Assembly: GCF_937958655.1 (NCBI RefSeq)
Contig: NZ_CALGNH010000036.1
Span: 1-33,046, forward strand
Direction: 5' to 3'
Length of the DNA: 33,046 bases
DNA from: an uncultured Winogradskyella sp.
GTDB taxonomy: Bacteria; Bacteroidota; Bacteroidia; Flavobacteriales; Flavobacteriaceae
Both the position numbers and the translations under genes were made by a program. The notes beneath the pieces were generated by a model. It had not been told where the DNA came from and searched no databases. It was given only the letters and a program-made list of their open reading frames with translations. Positions 8,007-16,581 of this stretch are shown here, one piece after another (the stretch's first letter is position 1; every line of letters begins with the position of its first letter).

Positions 8007-9899
8007 CTATCCTTTTAACCACGCATTGCGCAATGCTTTTTGCGCATCAGTAGCATTCTTATCCTCTACTAATGATTCGCTCGTTGCAGTCGCCTTTTCT
8101 AATACACCTTGTAAGTTTATAGTTTTACCATTACGCTCTAACTCTAAACTATAATCTTGCCCTGCTTGCCAACTAAACATACCTCCTATAACTTGCTGTG
8201 CATTTTGTAATGTTAAATCTTTGCCATTTACTTTCTTTATTACATCGCCAACTTGTACGCCTTGTGCTTTCCAAAATGAATTCTTTAATGCTACAGGCGA
8301 AAAGAAAATAGCTCCCTTTTCTTGATCTGCATCAAAAATAATGTTCTGTCCACCAGCAAATATATAGTTAGTTTCAACTTCTGTTTCTCCTAAAGTTAAA
8401 CCTACTTTAGTAAAAAAGTCGTTGTAATTAATTGGCACATCACCTTCTACATGTGTCTTTAAAAATTCACCTACACTTGGGTAAGTCATTTCTGTTATTT
8501 CTGCAATAATATTATCGTCTACAAATGGTTTTTCCTTCCCATATTTAGCCGATAACGCTTTCATTAAGGATAACATACTTCTATTACCGTCACTTCCTTC
8601 GCGCATTAAAATGTCAATACACATACCGATTAGTGCACCCTTCATGTAAACATTGTAATAATTAGAAGCGTAGGGTTCTTCTAATATATTTTCACTCATA
8701 ATCGTAAAACTCATAGCATCATCTAAATTCTTAGATGTTGCTATTTTACCCATTATTGTATTGTAGAAAGTACTTGGTTCTACTAAACCTTCGTATACCT
8801 GAAAATGCTGTGCAAAATATTCGGTAACCCCTTCATACATCCATAAATGTTTAGAGAAGGTTGGTTTATTATAATCAAAAAAATGGACGTCTTCAGAATG
8901 CACAGATAATGGAGTTACAATATGAAAAAACTCGTGTGCCACAACATCAATAATTGAGGCAGCCAAACCTTCTTTGCTAGATGATTCTGGTAAAACAACA
9001 ACTGTAGACGTATGATGCTCTAAAGCACCAAAACCTTTTGGAGCAGTCTCAGACCCGTCAGATAAATACAAATAAATATCATAACGTGGTGTACTATTAA
9101 CAGCGCCTAAATACTCTTTTTGTGCTTGCATCATTTTATAAACGGTCTCTTTTTGACTTGCAGCCGTATGTACTTTATTTGGTGAATATACACTCAGCAC
9201 AATCTTAATATCACCAACCATAAATTCTTCAACATCTAATTTACCATACATCATTGGATTATCCGTAATATCAAAATAGCGCTCAGCAGAATAACTGCTG
9301 GTAATAGACTTTCCGTCTGGGCTAGATGTTTCACCTCTACCTTGCAAGGCCGAAGTTCTAACAAACGTTGCTGGAGCAGTGACGTTTAAGGTATATTGAT
9401 TATTTTTTAAAGAATCAAAATAACCAATAAATCCATGTAGGTTTAATACATAGTTATCGTCTTCAATATTAGTACCTGCCGGCGAAAATGGGTTTTCTCC
9501 TCCAATACCACCTGTGGACTCTATATCAAAGGTATCGTTAACATAATAGGTTAACTTATCGAGTTTTGTTGCGTTAGCAATAGTCCAAGTATTTGTATCT
9601 ATTTTTTTAACCTTAAGCTCTTTACCATCATAATCTAACGCTTTTAGATCATCTACATATTTACCAAAATCACTTACCGAATAAGTACCCTGCACTACGC
9701 GTGGTAACCTGTAAGTTACAGTCTCGGTAGTAAAACGACCAGGATTAATAGTAACTGGGACTTTATCATTTACAACTGCAGTTAAATCTAAAGCTGTCTC
9801 AATAGGATTATTTAAAGCTAAATCATCTACTTTTGGTTTGGCCGATCCACAACCTACCAGAAGGGCACTTAAGCCCAAAATGGCTACAAAATTCTTCAT
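8007..9899 (-). CDS. M61-family peptidase lipoprotein with PDZ domain
   Basis: A 630-residue glycyl-aminopeptidase-type metalloprotease anchored as a lipoprotein: signal MKNFVAILGLSALLVGC with lipobox cysteine C17. An N-terminal beta domain is followed by the M61 catalytic region with GALEHH (291-296), zinc motif H322-E323-FF-H326 and the downstream glutamate in WMYEGVTE (353-360). A PDZ-like domain lies near 520-600 (GVQVGDVIKKVNGKDL). It is predicted to trim peptides in the periplasm or at the outer membrane, and the natural substrate is not known. It is a single gene transcribed toward the terminator at 7933. A TAGATTTG minus-7 box at 9933-9926 precedes it. The length and all key residues are normal. 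Confidence 0.93.
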   Translation of the reverse strand: MKNFVAILGLSALLVGCGSAKPKVDDLALNNPIETALDLTAVVNDKVPVTINPGRFTTETVTYRLPRVVQGTYSVSDFGKYVDDLKALDYDGKELKVKKIDTNTWTIANATKLDKLTYYVNDTFDIESTGGIGGENPFSPAGTNIEDDNYVLNLHGFIGYFDSLKNNQYTLNVTAPATFVRTSALQGRGETSSPDGKSITSSYSAERYFDITDNPMMYGKLDVEEFMVGDIKIVLSVYSPNKVHTAASQKETVYKMMQAQKEYLGAVNSTPRYDIYLYLSDGSETAPKGFGALEHHTSTVVVLPESSSKEGLAASIIDVVAHEFFHIVTPLSVHSEDVHFFDYNKPTFSKHLWMYEGVTEYFAQHFQVYEGLVEPSTFYNTIMGKIATSKNLDDAMSFTIMSENILEEPYASNYYNVYMKGALIGMCIDILMREGSDGNRSMLSLMKALSAKYGKEKPFVDDNIIAEITEMTYPSVGEFLKTHVEGDVPINYNDFFTKVGLTLGETEVETNYIFAGGQNIIFDADQEKGAIFFSPVALKNSFWKAQGVQVGDVIKKVNGKDLTLQNAQQVIGGMFSWQAGQDYSLELERNGKTINLQGVLEKATATSESLVEDKNATDAQKALRNAWLKG

Positions 9900-9925
9900 T
9901 ATAGTTATTTTTTTTTATTGAAAGA

Positions 9926-9956
9926 CAAATCTACAATCTTTAGGTCTTAAATCTAA
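9926..9956 (-). promoter_or_regulatory. Promoter of the M61 peptidase gene
   Basis: Minus-strand TAGATTTG (9933-9926) matches TAnnTTTG. A TTAG element resembling TTTG lies 19 bp upstream at 9956-9953. Confidence 0.5.
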
Positions 9957-9977
9957 GGGTTTTATTAAATTCGTGCT

Positions 9978-10985
9978 ATGTCGCAGAACTTAATTAGCAT
10001 ATTAATACCTTTTAAAAATACAGAAGCTTTTATATTAGAATGTACAGAATCTATTACAAACCAAACATATAAACACTGGGAAGCTATATTTATAGATGAT
10101 AATTCTACCGATAATTCTCATCAAATTATAAATAAAGCTTCAAAAACTGACGCGCGCATAAAGCTCCATAAAAACAAGAGTACTGGGATAATTCCTGCAT
10201 TGCAAACAGCATTTACTCACAGCACAGGGGATTATATCACAAGAATGGATAGTGACGATATTATGACTCCACATCGTTTAGAAACAATGCTAAACAGTTT
10301 ATTAAAATATGGAAAAAAACATTTAGCTGTAGGACAAGTAAAGTACTTTAGAGCAGATGGTGTAAGTGATGGCTATGCGCGCTATGAACACTGGATTAAT
10401 CAATTAACTAAAACCGGAAGCAATTATTCTGAAATCTATAAGGAATGTGTAGTTCCGTCTCCGTGCTGGATGCTTCATCGTAAAGATTTTATAGCCTGCG
10501 ATGGTTTTAATCCCAATCGCTACCCAGAAGATTACGATTTAACATTTCGATTTTACAAAGCCAATTACAAATGTATTCCTTGCGATAAAATATTGCTCCA
10601 CTGGCGAGATTACAGCACAAGAACATCTCGAACCCACGAGCATTATGCTATCAATTATTTCCTAGACATAAAAGTGCACTACTTCCTAGAGTTAGATTAT
10701 GACTCTAAACGACCACTAACCATTTGGGGAGCCGGAAACAAAGGAAAAACGGTTGCTAAACTTCTTATTAAAAATAATATCCCATTTTATTGGATTTGCG
10801 ATAATGAAAAGAAAATTGGAAAGCATATTTACGAACAAGAACTTTTAAATTTTAACTACATCACAGAGCTAAAGCAACCGCAAAGTATTGTAACTGTCGC
10901 AAATGAAGACGAACAAAACGACATCAAAGCCTATTTTAAAAAGCAGAACATGCACGCTATGACTGATTATTTTTTCTTTTGTTAA
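9978..10985 (+). CDS. GT2 glycosyltransferase with C-terminal GxGxxG module
   Basis: A 335-residue inverting glycosyltransferase of the GT-A fold. Residues 1-100 hold the nucleotide-sugar domain (ILIPFKNTE, FIDDNSTDNS), followed by the DxD-like RMDSDD and the acceptor-side EDYDLTFRF near 183-191. After about residue 235 a second unit begins with PLTIWGAGNKGKTVAKLL, a glycine-rich Rossmann-type turn, and runs to the end. It is probably involved in polysaccharide or glycolipid synthesis. Donor and acceptor are not evident, and no other sugar gene lies beside it. It stands divergent from the M61 gene and a weak hairpin follows it. No membrane helix was seen. Confidence 0.88.
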   Translation: MSQNLISILIPFKNTEAFILECTESITNQTYKHWEAIFIDDNSTDNSHQIINKASKTDARIKLHKNKSTGIIPALQTAFTHSTGDYITRMDSDDIMTPHRLETMLNSLLKYGKKHLAVGQVKYFRADGVSDGYARYEHWINQLTKTGSNYSEIYKECVVPSPCWMLHRKDFIACDGFNPNRYPEDYDLTFRFYKANYKCIPCDKILLHWRDYSTRTSRTHEHYAINYFLDIKVHYFLELDYDSKRPLTIWGAGNKGKTVAKLLIKNNIPFYWICDNEKKIGKHIYEQELLNFNYITELKQPQSIVTVANEDEQNDIKAYFKKQNMHAMTDYFFFC

Positions 10986-10992
10986 AATTCTC

Positions 10993-11018
10993 AAAAGCGA
11001 AATACTTTTATCGTTTTT
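10993..11018 (+). terminator. Weak terminator after the GT2 gene
   Basis: AAAAGCGA and TCGTTTTT form an eight-pair stem with one G-U pair and a 10-base loop, ending in T residues. Confidence 0.45.
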
Positions 11019-11025
11019 CATTTTA

Positions 11026-11033
11026 TATATTTG
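11026..11033 (+). promoter_or_regulatory. Minus-7 box of the BatA-pyrC cluster
   Basis: TATATTTG matches TAnnTTTG, 28 bases before the ATG at 11062. It would drive the four-gene plus-strand cluster. The minus-33 element is not clear. Confidence 0.5.
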
Positions 11034-11061
11034 GCTTAAATAATAATCCTAGACCACAGGA

Positions 11062-12987
11062 ATGCAGTTTAAACATCCCGAATTACTTTACGCGCTTTTT
11101 TTACTAGTTATTCCTATTCTTATTCATTTATTTCAGCTACGTCGTTTTCAAAAAGTTCAGTTTACCAACGTAAAATTTCTTAAAGCTGTAAAACTGCAAA
11201 CACGCAAAAGCTCGCAATTAAAGAAATGGTTAACGTTGTTAACTCGCATGTTCATTTTGGCATCTGCCATTATAGCATTTGCACAACCTTTTATACCAAA
11301 TACCGAGAATTTTAATGACACCCAAGAAACGGTTATTTATTTAGATAATTCCTATAGTATGCAAGCTAAAGGAAAGAATGGAACACTGTTAAATGAAGCT
11401 ATACAAGATATCATTAACACGTTACCAGAGGATGAAGACTTTAGTCTCTTTACAAATACTCAAACGTTCAAAAACACCACAATTAAGGCCTTAAAAAATG
11501 ATTTAATTCAGTTGAATTTCTCACCGACACAACTCAATTATGATGCACTTATATTAAAAGGAAAACAATTATTTTCAAAAGATGGTACGTCTACTAAGAA
11601 TCTTGTACTGGTGTCCGACTTTCAAACAAAAGACACTCCGTTAATATTTGAAACGGATAGTAGTTTTAATCTAAAGTTAGTGCAACCTAAGTCGGTATTA
11701 GCAAGTAATATTAGTATTGATAGTGTGTACATAGCAAACACCACAGCAGAAACCTTAGATCTTAATGTAAAACTCTCTAATCAGGGAACATCTGTAGAGA
11801 ATGTTACTATTTCATTATTTAATGAAGAGACTTTATTAGCAAAAAGTGCGGTAGATATTAATAATAACGCAGAAGCCACTTTTACTATACCTAATAACAT
11901 TATAATTAACGGAAAATTAGTTATTGAAGATGTTGGATTGCAGTATGACAACACATTTTATTTTAATATAAGTGCGAAACCAAAAATTAAGGTGTTGGCT
12001 ATAAATGAAAATACGCCTGATAATTTTTTAAGACGTATTTATACGACTGATGAATTTAACTATCAATCATTTAATCTTAAGGCTTTAAATTTCAATCTCA
12101 TTCCCGATCAAAATTTAATAGTTTTAAATGAACTCGAAACAATTTCCGAAGCCCTAAAAATGGCATTATACAGGTTTAAAGAAGATGGTGGACACATATT
12201 AATTACACCATCAAATAGCATAAACTTAGGTGCTTACAATCAACTATTTAAAACTTTAAAAATTCCATACTTTAAAGCGTTATACAATACCGTAAAACGT
12301 ATAACGACAATTAATTATAATCATCCGCTTTTAACAAATGCGTTTTACTCTAAAGTCACAAACTTTCAATACCCAAAGGCAGAACGATCATATACTTTAA
12401 CATCTACAACTAATAGCATTTTATCTTATGAAGATGGTAGTCCTTTTTTATCAGGAAATTTTGGAGCATACGCTTTTTCGTCTGCGTTAAACATTAAAAA
12501 TTCAAACTTTAAAAATTCACCATTAATTGTACCTGTTCTATACAATATTGGTAAACAAAGCTTAAAATTACCAGAGCTTTATTACACCATAGCACAACCC
12601 AATAAGATAGCCGTAAATGCTACTTTGGGTCAAGATGATATATTAACATTATCCTCTGATGACGCTTCGGTAATTCCGTTGCAAAAAACATACAGCAAGT
12701 CTGTAGTCTTAGAAACTGAAGATTATCCCAATACCGCAGGAATTTTAAATGTAAAAAATAAAGAAACCCTTTTGCAGAAATTAAGTTTTAATTACAAAAG
12801 AAACGAGAGCGATCTTAATTACCATGATATTGAAGCCATTAAAGGCGCTTCTGCAGACAATAGTTTAGCTTCAACTATAAATGACATAAAAAGTAACACA
12901 ACTATTAATGCACTATGGAAATGGTTTGTTATTTTTGCGCTAGTATTTTTAATTATAGAAATACTTCTACTAAAATATCTTAAATGA
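11062..12987 (+). CDS. BatA-domain membrane protein with vWA-like domain
   Basis: A 641-residue inner-membrane protein. The start (FKHPELLYALFLLVIPILIHLFQLRRF) is the conserved N-terminal double-membrane domain of BatA/TIGR02226 proteins, with a second helix at about 58-75. A vWA-like domain then starts with YLDNSYSMQ, keeping the DxSxS metal-binding pattern. A long beta-rich periplasmic part follows, with a last helix near 618-638 (ALWKWFVIFALVFLIIEILL). Its role is unknown. Relatives are linked to aerotolerance or envelope stress mainly by homology. It overlaps the next gene by four bases (ATGA), so the two are translationally coupled. This pairing with a dihydroorotase homologue is often seen in Flavobacteria, from memory. 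Confidence 0.9.
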   Translation: MQFKHPELLYALFLLVIPILIHLFQLRRFQKVQFTNVKFLKAVKLQTRKSSQLKKWLTLLTRMFILASAIIAFAQPFIPNTENFNDTQETVIYLDNSYSMQAKGKNGTLLNEAIQDIINTLPEDEDFSLFTNTQTFKNTTIKALKNDLIQLNFSPTQLNYDALILKGKQLFSKDGTSTKNLVLVSDFQTKDTPLIFETDSSFNLKLVQPKSVLASNISIDSVYIANTTAETLDLNVKLSNQGTSVENVTISLFNEETLLAKSAVDINNNAEATFTIPNNIIINGKLVIEDVGLQYDNTFYFNISAKPKIKVLAINENTPDNFLRRIYTTDEFNYQSFNLKALNFNLIPDQNLIVLNELETISEALKMALYRFKEDGGHILITPSNSINLGAYNQLFKTLKIPYFKALYNTVKRITTINYNHPLLTNAFYSKVTNFQYPKAERSYTLTSTTNSILSYEDGSPFLSGNFGAYAFSSALNIKNSNFKNSPLIVPVLYNIGKQSLKLPELYYTIAQPNKIAVNATLGQDDILTLSSDDASVIPLQKTYSKSVVLETEDYPNTAGILNVKNKETLLQKLSFNYKRNESDLNYHDIEAIKGASADNSLASTINDIKSNTTINALWKWFVIFALVFLIIEILLLKYLK

Positions 12988-14237
12988 ACGCACTCATAAA
13001 ATCTGCCACTATCGTTGATTCTAAAAGTGATTTTCACAACGAAACGGTAGATATTTTAATTGAAAAAGGCCGTATTTCTAAGATTTCTAAGCGTATTTCT
13101 AATTCTAATAATTACCAAGAGCTAGCATTAGACAACCTTCATGTTTCAAAAGGTTGGTTCGATAGTAGCGTATCCTTTGGTGAACCTGGCTATGAAGAAC
13201 GCGAAACCATAGATAATGGTCTAAAAACCGCTGCGGAATCTGGTTTTACCGCTATAGCCTTAAATGCCAACTCTAATCCTGTGATTGACTGCTATGCAGA
13301 CATTACATTTGTAAAATCTAAAGCTCAAAATAAAGCGACAAGCCTCTACCCTATTGGTGCTTTAACCATGGCTAGCGAAAGTGAAGATTTAGCAGAACTC
13401 TACGATATGCAGAACGCAGGAGCTGTGGCATTTTATGATTATCAAAAACCTGTAAGTAATCCTAATCTAATGAAAATTGCACTACAATACGCAAGCAATT
13501 TTAATGGATTAGTATGTTCTTTCCCTCAAGAATCAAAGATATCGGGATTGGGCATTGTAAATGAAAATATTAACAGTACACGTTTAGGCTTAAAAGGAAA
13601 CCCTTCGCTAGCAGAAGAATTGCACGTATCCAGAGATTTATTTTTGTTAGAATATACCGGAGGCAAACTCCACATCCCAACTATATCCACAGAAAAATCC
13701 GTAGCACTGATTAGAGCCGCAAAAGCGCAAAAGCTAGACGTTACTTGCAGTGTAGCCATTCATAACCTAATTCTTACAGATGATCGTTTAAATGATTTTG
13801 ATACCAGATACAAAGTACTACCGCCATTAAGAACTCAAAAAGATTGTAATGCTTTAATAGAAGGCTTAAAAGATGGCACAATAGATATGGTAACCACAGA
13901 CCACAATCCAATAGATATTGAAGATAAAAAGTTAGAATTTGACCATGCCAAATACGGAACTATTGGTTTAGAATCTGCTTTTGGTGCGCTTCAAACAGTT
14001 TTCACTACAAAAAAAGCAATTAGTTTACTCACTCAAGGCAAAGCCCGTTTTGGTGTTTTACAAAACACTATAAGCGAAGGTGAGACGGCTGACCTCACAC
14101 TGTTTAATCCTGAAAGCACTTATCAATTTGTAAAATCAGATATAACCTCAAGATCTAAAAATAGTGCTTTCTTAGGTATGACGCTCAAAGGAAAAACCTA
14201 CGGTATTATTGCCAACAACAAAATCGTCTTAAAGTAA
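12984..14237 (+). CDS. Dihydroorotase homologue lacking metal ligands
   Basis: A 417-residue amidohydrolase-fold protein closest to class I dihydroorotase, the enzyme that cyclises carbamoyl aspartate in pyrimidine synthesis. The catalytic DxHxHxREPG signature reads D60-S-S62-V-S64-F-G66-EPG, so both zinc histidines are serines and the substrate arginine is glycine. The later HIxHxST motif reads HIPTIST, and the histidine of the mid-barrel ligand is also gone (CSFPQES). The TDH aspartate region (TTDHNP) remains. The sequence fits a non-catalytic PyrC-like subunit, as known in some bacteria where an inactive copy supports aspartate transcarbamoylase. That role here is inference. It is coupled to the BatA gene by a four-base overlap. 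Automated annotation would probably call it active dihydroorotase. Confidence 0.85.
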   Translation: MNALIKSATIVDSKSDFHNETVDILIEKGRISKISKRISNSNNYQELALDNLHVSKGWFDSSVSFGEPGYEERETIDNGLKTAAESGFTAIALNANSNPVIDCYADITFVKSKAQNKATSLYPIGALTMASESEDLAELYDMQNAGAVAFYDYQKPVSNPNLMKIALQYASNFNGLVCSFPQESKISGLGIVNENINSTRLGLKGNPSLAEELHVSRDLFLLEYTGGKLHIPTISTEKSVALIRAAKAQKLDVTCSVAIHNLILTDDRLNDFDTRYKVLPPLRTQKDCNALIEGLKDGTIDMVTTDHNPIDIEDKKLEFDHAKYGTIGLESAFGALQTVFTTKKAISLLTQGKARFGVLQNTISEGETADLTLFNPESTYQFVKSDITSRSKNSAFLGMTLKGKTYGIIANNKIVLK

Positions 14238-14238
14238 T

Positions 14239-14571
14239 ATGAACCAAAGAACAATTGACGAAGGCAAAACTATGAGTTTAGTGGCCTATTTAACGTTGTT
14301 AGGTACTCTGATCGCCTTTATTATGAACCAAGATAAAAAGAATCCGTTTACCTATTTTCATCTAAGACAAGCCCTTGGCTTAGGCCTACTCTATATTATG
14401 ATTGCATCGGTAGTTAGTAGTTTTGATAGCATGATGGTGAGCATGTCTTTTTGGATATTTTTTTCTGTCTTATACCTCTACGGCATCTTTGGAGCCATTA
14501 CAGGTAAAACCAACATAATTCCACTGCTTGGCAAAATCTTTCAGAACGTATTTAAAACTATAGGACAATAG
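14239..14571 (+). CDS. DUF4870/Tic20-like small membrane protein
   Basis: A 110-residue membrane protein starting one base after the stop of the dihydroorotase homologue. It shows an N-terminal helix (SLVAYLTLLGTLIAFIM), then the conserved NPFTYFHLRQALGLGLLY motif, and further helices to residue 90 (FWIFFSVLYLYGIFGAITG). This pattern matches DUF4870-type proteins of Bacteroidota, distantly like Tic20. Function is unknown. The tight spacing on both sides places it in the same operon. Confidence 0.82.
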   Translation: MNQRTIDEGKTMSLVAYLTLLGTLIAFIMNQDKKNPFTYFHLRQALGLGLLYIMIASVVSSFDSMMVSMSFWIFFSVLYLYGIFGAITGKTNIIPLLGKIFQNVFKTIGQ

Positions 14572-14576
14572 AGACT

Positions 14577-15221
14577 ATGACTAAACTTAATTATATCACA
14601 AGGGCATCATCGCTAAAAGAAAATGCACCGCTTTTAATTATGTGTCATGGCTATGGAAGTGATGAAAATGATTTATTTTCATTTGCACCAGAACTTACTG
14701 ATGAATTATTTATAATTTCTTTACAAGCTCCATACCCTATGCAGCCCTATGGAAATGCTTGGTATGCTATAAATTTTGACGCTGTAAACGGAAAATGGAG
14801 CGACGATGAACAAGCCAAACAGTCGGTAAACTTAATATCAGAATTTATTGACTATGCTTGCAGCACCTACCCTGTAGATTCAAAAAACGTTACACTTTTA
14901 GGGTTTAGCCAAGGTTCTATATTAAGTTATGCCGTTGCACTTAGATATCCTAAAAAAATAAAGAATATAGTAGCATTAAGCGGCTATATTAATGAAGCTA
15001 TTTTACCAGATCAAATTAAAAATAAAGATGTAGCGCACTTAAACTTCTTTTGTTCTCATGGTTCTGTAGACCAAGTAATCCCTATAGATTGGGCAAAAAA
15101 AACACCAAAGTTTTTAGACGACTTAGGTATTAATAATAGCTACAAAGAATACCCTGTTGGCCATGGCGTAGCACCACAAAATTTTTATGATTTTAAAGCT
15201 TGGTTAAAGCAGTATATTTAA
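14577..15221 (+). CDS. Phospholipase/carboxylesterase, alpha/beta hydrolase
   Basis: A 214-residue esterase of the carboxylesterase/phospholipase (YpfH-like) family, without a signal peptide, so cytoplasmic. The catalytic triad is visible: S111 in GFSQGS, D165 in GSVDQVIP and H196 in VGHGVAP. The oxyanion-side motif is MCHGYGSDENDL (22-33). Likely substrates are short-chain esters or lysophospholipids. It begins five bases after the DUF4870 stop, last in the cluster, and its stop overlaps by four bases the convergent gene downstream. No terminator separates the two. Confidence 0.9.
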   Translation: MTKLNYITRASSLKENAPLLIMCHGYGSDENDLFSFAPELTDELFIISLQAPYPMQPYGNAWYAINFDAVNGKWSDDEQAKQSVNLISEFIDYACSTYPVDSKNVTLLGFSQGSILSYAVALRYPKKIKNIVALSGYINEAILPDQIKNKDVAHLNFFCSHGSVDQVIPIDWAKKTPKFLDDLGINNSYKEYPVGHGVAPQNFYDFKAWLKQYI

Positions 15222-15724
15222 TCGAGCTTAGGATATATAAAGCTCTCAGCTAATTTATACTGTAAGTCATTATGATCATCGATACTGTAGGTTACAAAAA
15301 TTTCGCCCCAATAGGTTCCATCTGTAAAATTTGCAACAATCCACCTATGATTTAAAATTCTAACTTTATTAATCAGCAATTTAGAACCTGTTAAAGACAC
15401 AAAAGGCACTATAGGATGATCATCTCCTTTATAATCATTCATATTATAAAGACCTTCGGTAATAGCTTTTATTAATTCGTCTACATTATAACCTTGGGCC
15501 ACAAAATAGTCTAAAGCATTGTCATTATGCTCAATATTAAAATAACTAAGATCAAAATTTTGAGCTTCTAGTGTTGCCACAGCTTTTTCTTTATCTTCTA
15601 CAGTTTTTTTATACTTTCTAATATCCTTTTCGTATTTGTCAATTATATTTTTAGAGTTCACATGTTGAAAAACAATCAGCAAAGCTGAAAAAATAAACAG
15701 GTACATAAACACGCGTGCCTTCAT
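15218..15724 (-). CDS. Membrane-anchored hypothetical protein
   Basis: A 168-residue protein with an N-terminal helix (VFMYLFIFSALLIVFQHV, 5-22), then a charged coiled-coil stretch to about residue 55 (DKYEKDIRKYKKTVEDKEKA), and a compact domain ending in FVTYSIDDHNDLQYKLAESF. The coil and domain are probably periplasmic. Similar proteins in Flavobacteria are often labelled hydrolase, from memory, but no catalytic motif is visible. It starts five bases after the stop of the metallo-hydrolase upstream, so the two should share a transcript. Confidence 0.72.
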   Translation of the reverse strand: MKARVFMYLFIFSALLIVFQHVNSKNIIDKYEKDIRKYKKTVEDKEKAVATLEAQNFDLSYFNIEHNDNALDYFVAQGYNVDELIKAITEGLYNMNDYKGDDHPIVPFVSLTGSKLLINKVRILNHRWIVANFTDGTYWGEIFVTYSIDDHNDLQYKLAESFIYPKLD

Positions 15725-15729
15725 AATAT

Positions 15730-16491
15730 TTAAATCGTAATTTGTAAATTATCGTATGCCAAAAAAACGTTTTTTGGCAGGTTTTGTTGTACGTCGTCAT
15801 GAAAACCTAACAAATGACTTATATGTGTTAAGTACGCTTTTTTAGGCTTTAACATGTCTATAAAATCTAGTGCTTCCTCAAGGTTAAAATGCGATATATG
15901 AGGTTCTTCTCTAAGTGCATTAACCACAAGCACATCTAAATTTTTAAGCTTATTCATTTCTGCACTAGATACTGTTTTCATATCAGTGAGATAGGCAAAA
16001 TCTTTAAACCGAAACCCAAACACCTGTAGCTTGTAATGTAAACCATCAATAGGAATAACTTCTAAATTACTCAAAGTAAATGGTTTATTTTCAATGGTGT
16101 GTTCTACAACACTAGGAACACCAGGATACTTTGGTGCTGTTGTAAAAATATAATCAAATCTTTTTTTTAAGGCCTTAAAAACGCGTTGGTGCGCGTACAA
16201 ATGTATAGCGCCTTGTTTAAAAAAAAATGGACGGATATCGTCTAATCCCATAGTATGGTCTGCATGTTCATGGGTAAAAACTATCCCGTCCAATTTAGAG
16301 ACGTTTGCCCTTAACATTTGTTGCCTAAAATCTGGGCCACAATCTATAACGTAAGTATAGGTACTCCATTCTATCAATATTGAAACACGAAGTCTTTTAT
16401 CCTTTGGGTCTTTACTTAAGCAAACAGGATGATTACTAGCTATAATTGGAATTCCTTGTGAAGTCCCAGTACCTAAAAAAGTTACTTTCAA
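15730..16491 (-). CDS. Metallo-beta-lactamase-fold hydrolase, PhnP-like
   Basis: A 253-residue cytoplasmic hydrolase beginning MKVTFLGTGTSQGIPII, the usual start of this family, so the TTG at 16491-16489 must be the initiation codon. The binuclear metal motif is H74-E75-H76-A-D78-H79, with later ligands in AYLTDMKT and LTHISHLLGFH. PhnP-type members cleave cyclic ribose phosphates or other phosphodiesters. The true substrate is not shown here, and no phosphonate genes are nearby. A TACTTTTG minus-7 box lies at 16517-16510. It is co-directional with the membrane-anchored protein downstream. Confidence 0.88.
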   Translation of the reverse strand: MKVTFLGTGTSQGIPIIASNHPVCLSKDPKDKRLRVSILIEWSTYTYVIDCGPDFRQQMLRANVSKLDGIVFTHEHADHTMGLDDIRPFFFKQGAIHLYAHQRVFKALKKRFDYIFTTAPKYPGVPSVVEHTIENKPFTLSNLEVIPIDGLHYKLQVFGFRFKDFAYLTDMKTVSSAEMNKLKNLDVLVVNALREEPHISHFNLEEALDFIDMLKPKKAYLTHISHLLGFHDDVQQNLPKNVFLAYDNLQITI

Positions 16492-16509
16492 AAGGTTTTA
16501 AGTTTCTAA

Positions 16510-16517
16510 CAAAAGTA
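16510..16517 (-). promoter_or_regulatory. Minus-7 box of the metallo-hydrolase pair
   Basis: Minus-strand TACTTTTG fits TAnnTTTG and ends 18 bases before the TTG start, supporting that start. Confidence 0.45.
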
Positions 16518-16527
16518 AGCTTATTTT

Positions 16528-16557
16528 TTTGTTTGCCACACTAAATTAATACCTTTG
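16528..16557 (+). promoter_or_regulatory. Bacteroidota promoter, minus-33 and minus-7
   Basis: TTTG (16528-16531), an 18-bp spacer and TACCTTTG (16550-16557) form a good match to the phylum's vegetative promoter. It decides the downstream start: a TTG codon at 16555 falls inside the minus-7 box and cannot be used, leaving ATG 16582. Confidence 0.68.
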
Positions 16558-16581
16558 TTGTACTATGAAATTGCAATATTG

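Noticed and set aside
16555..16581. TTG start for the GAGQE-family gene
   Set aside because: The codon lies inside the minus-7 box, so it would be upstream of the transcript.
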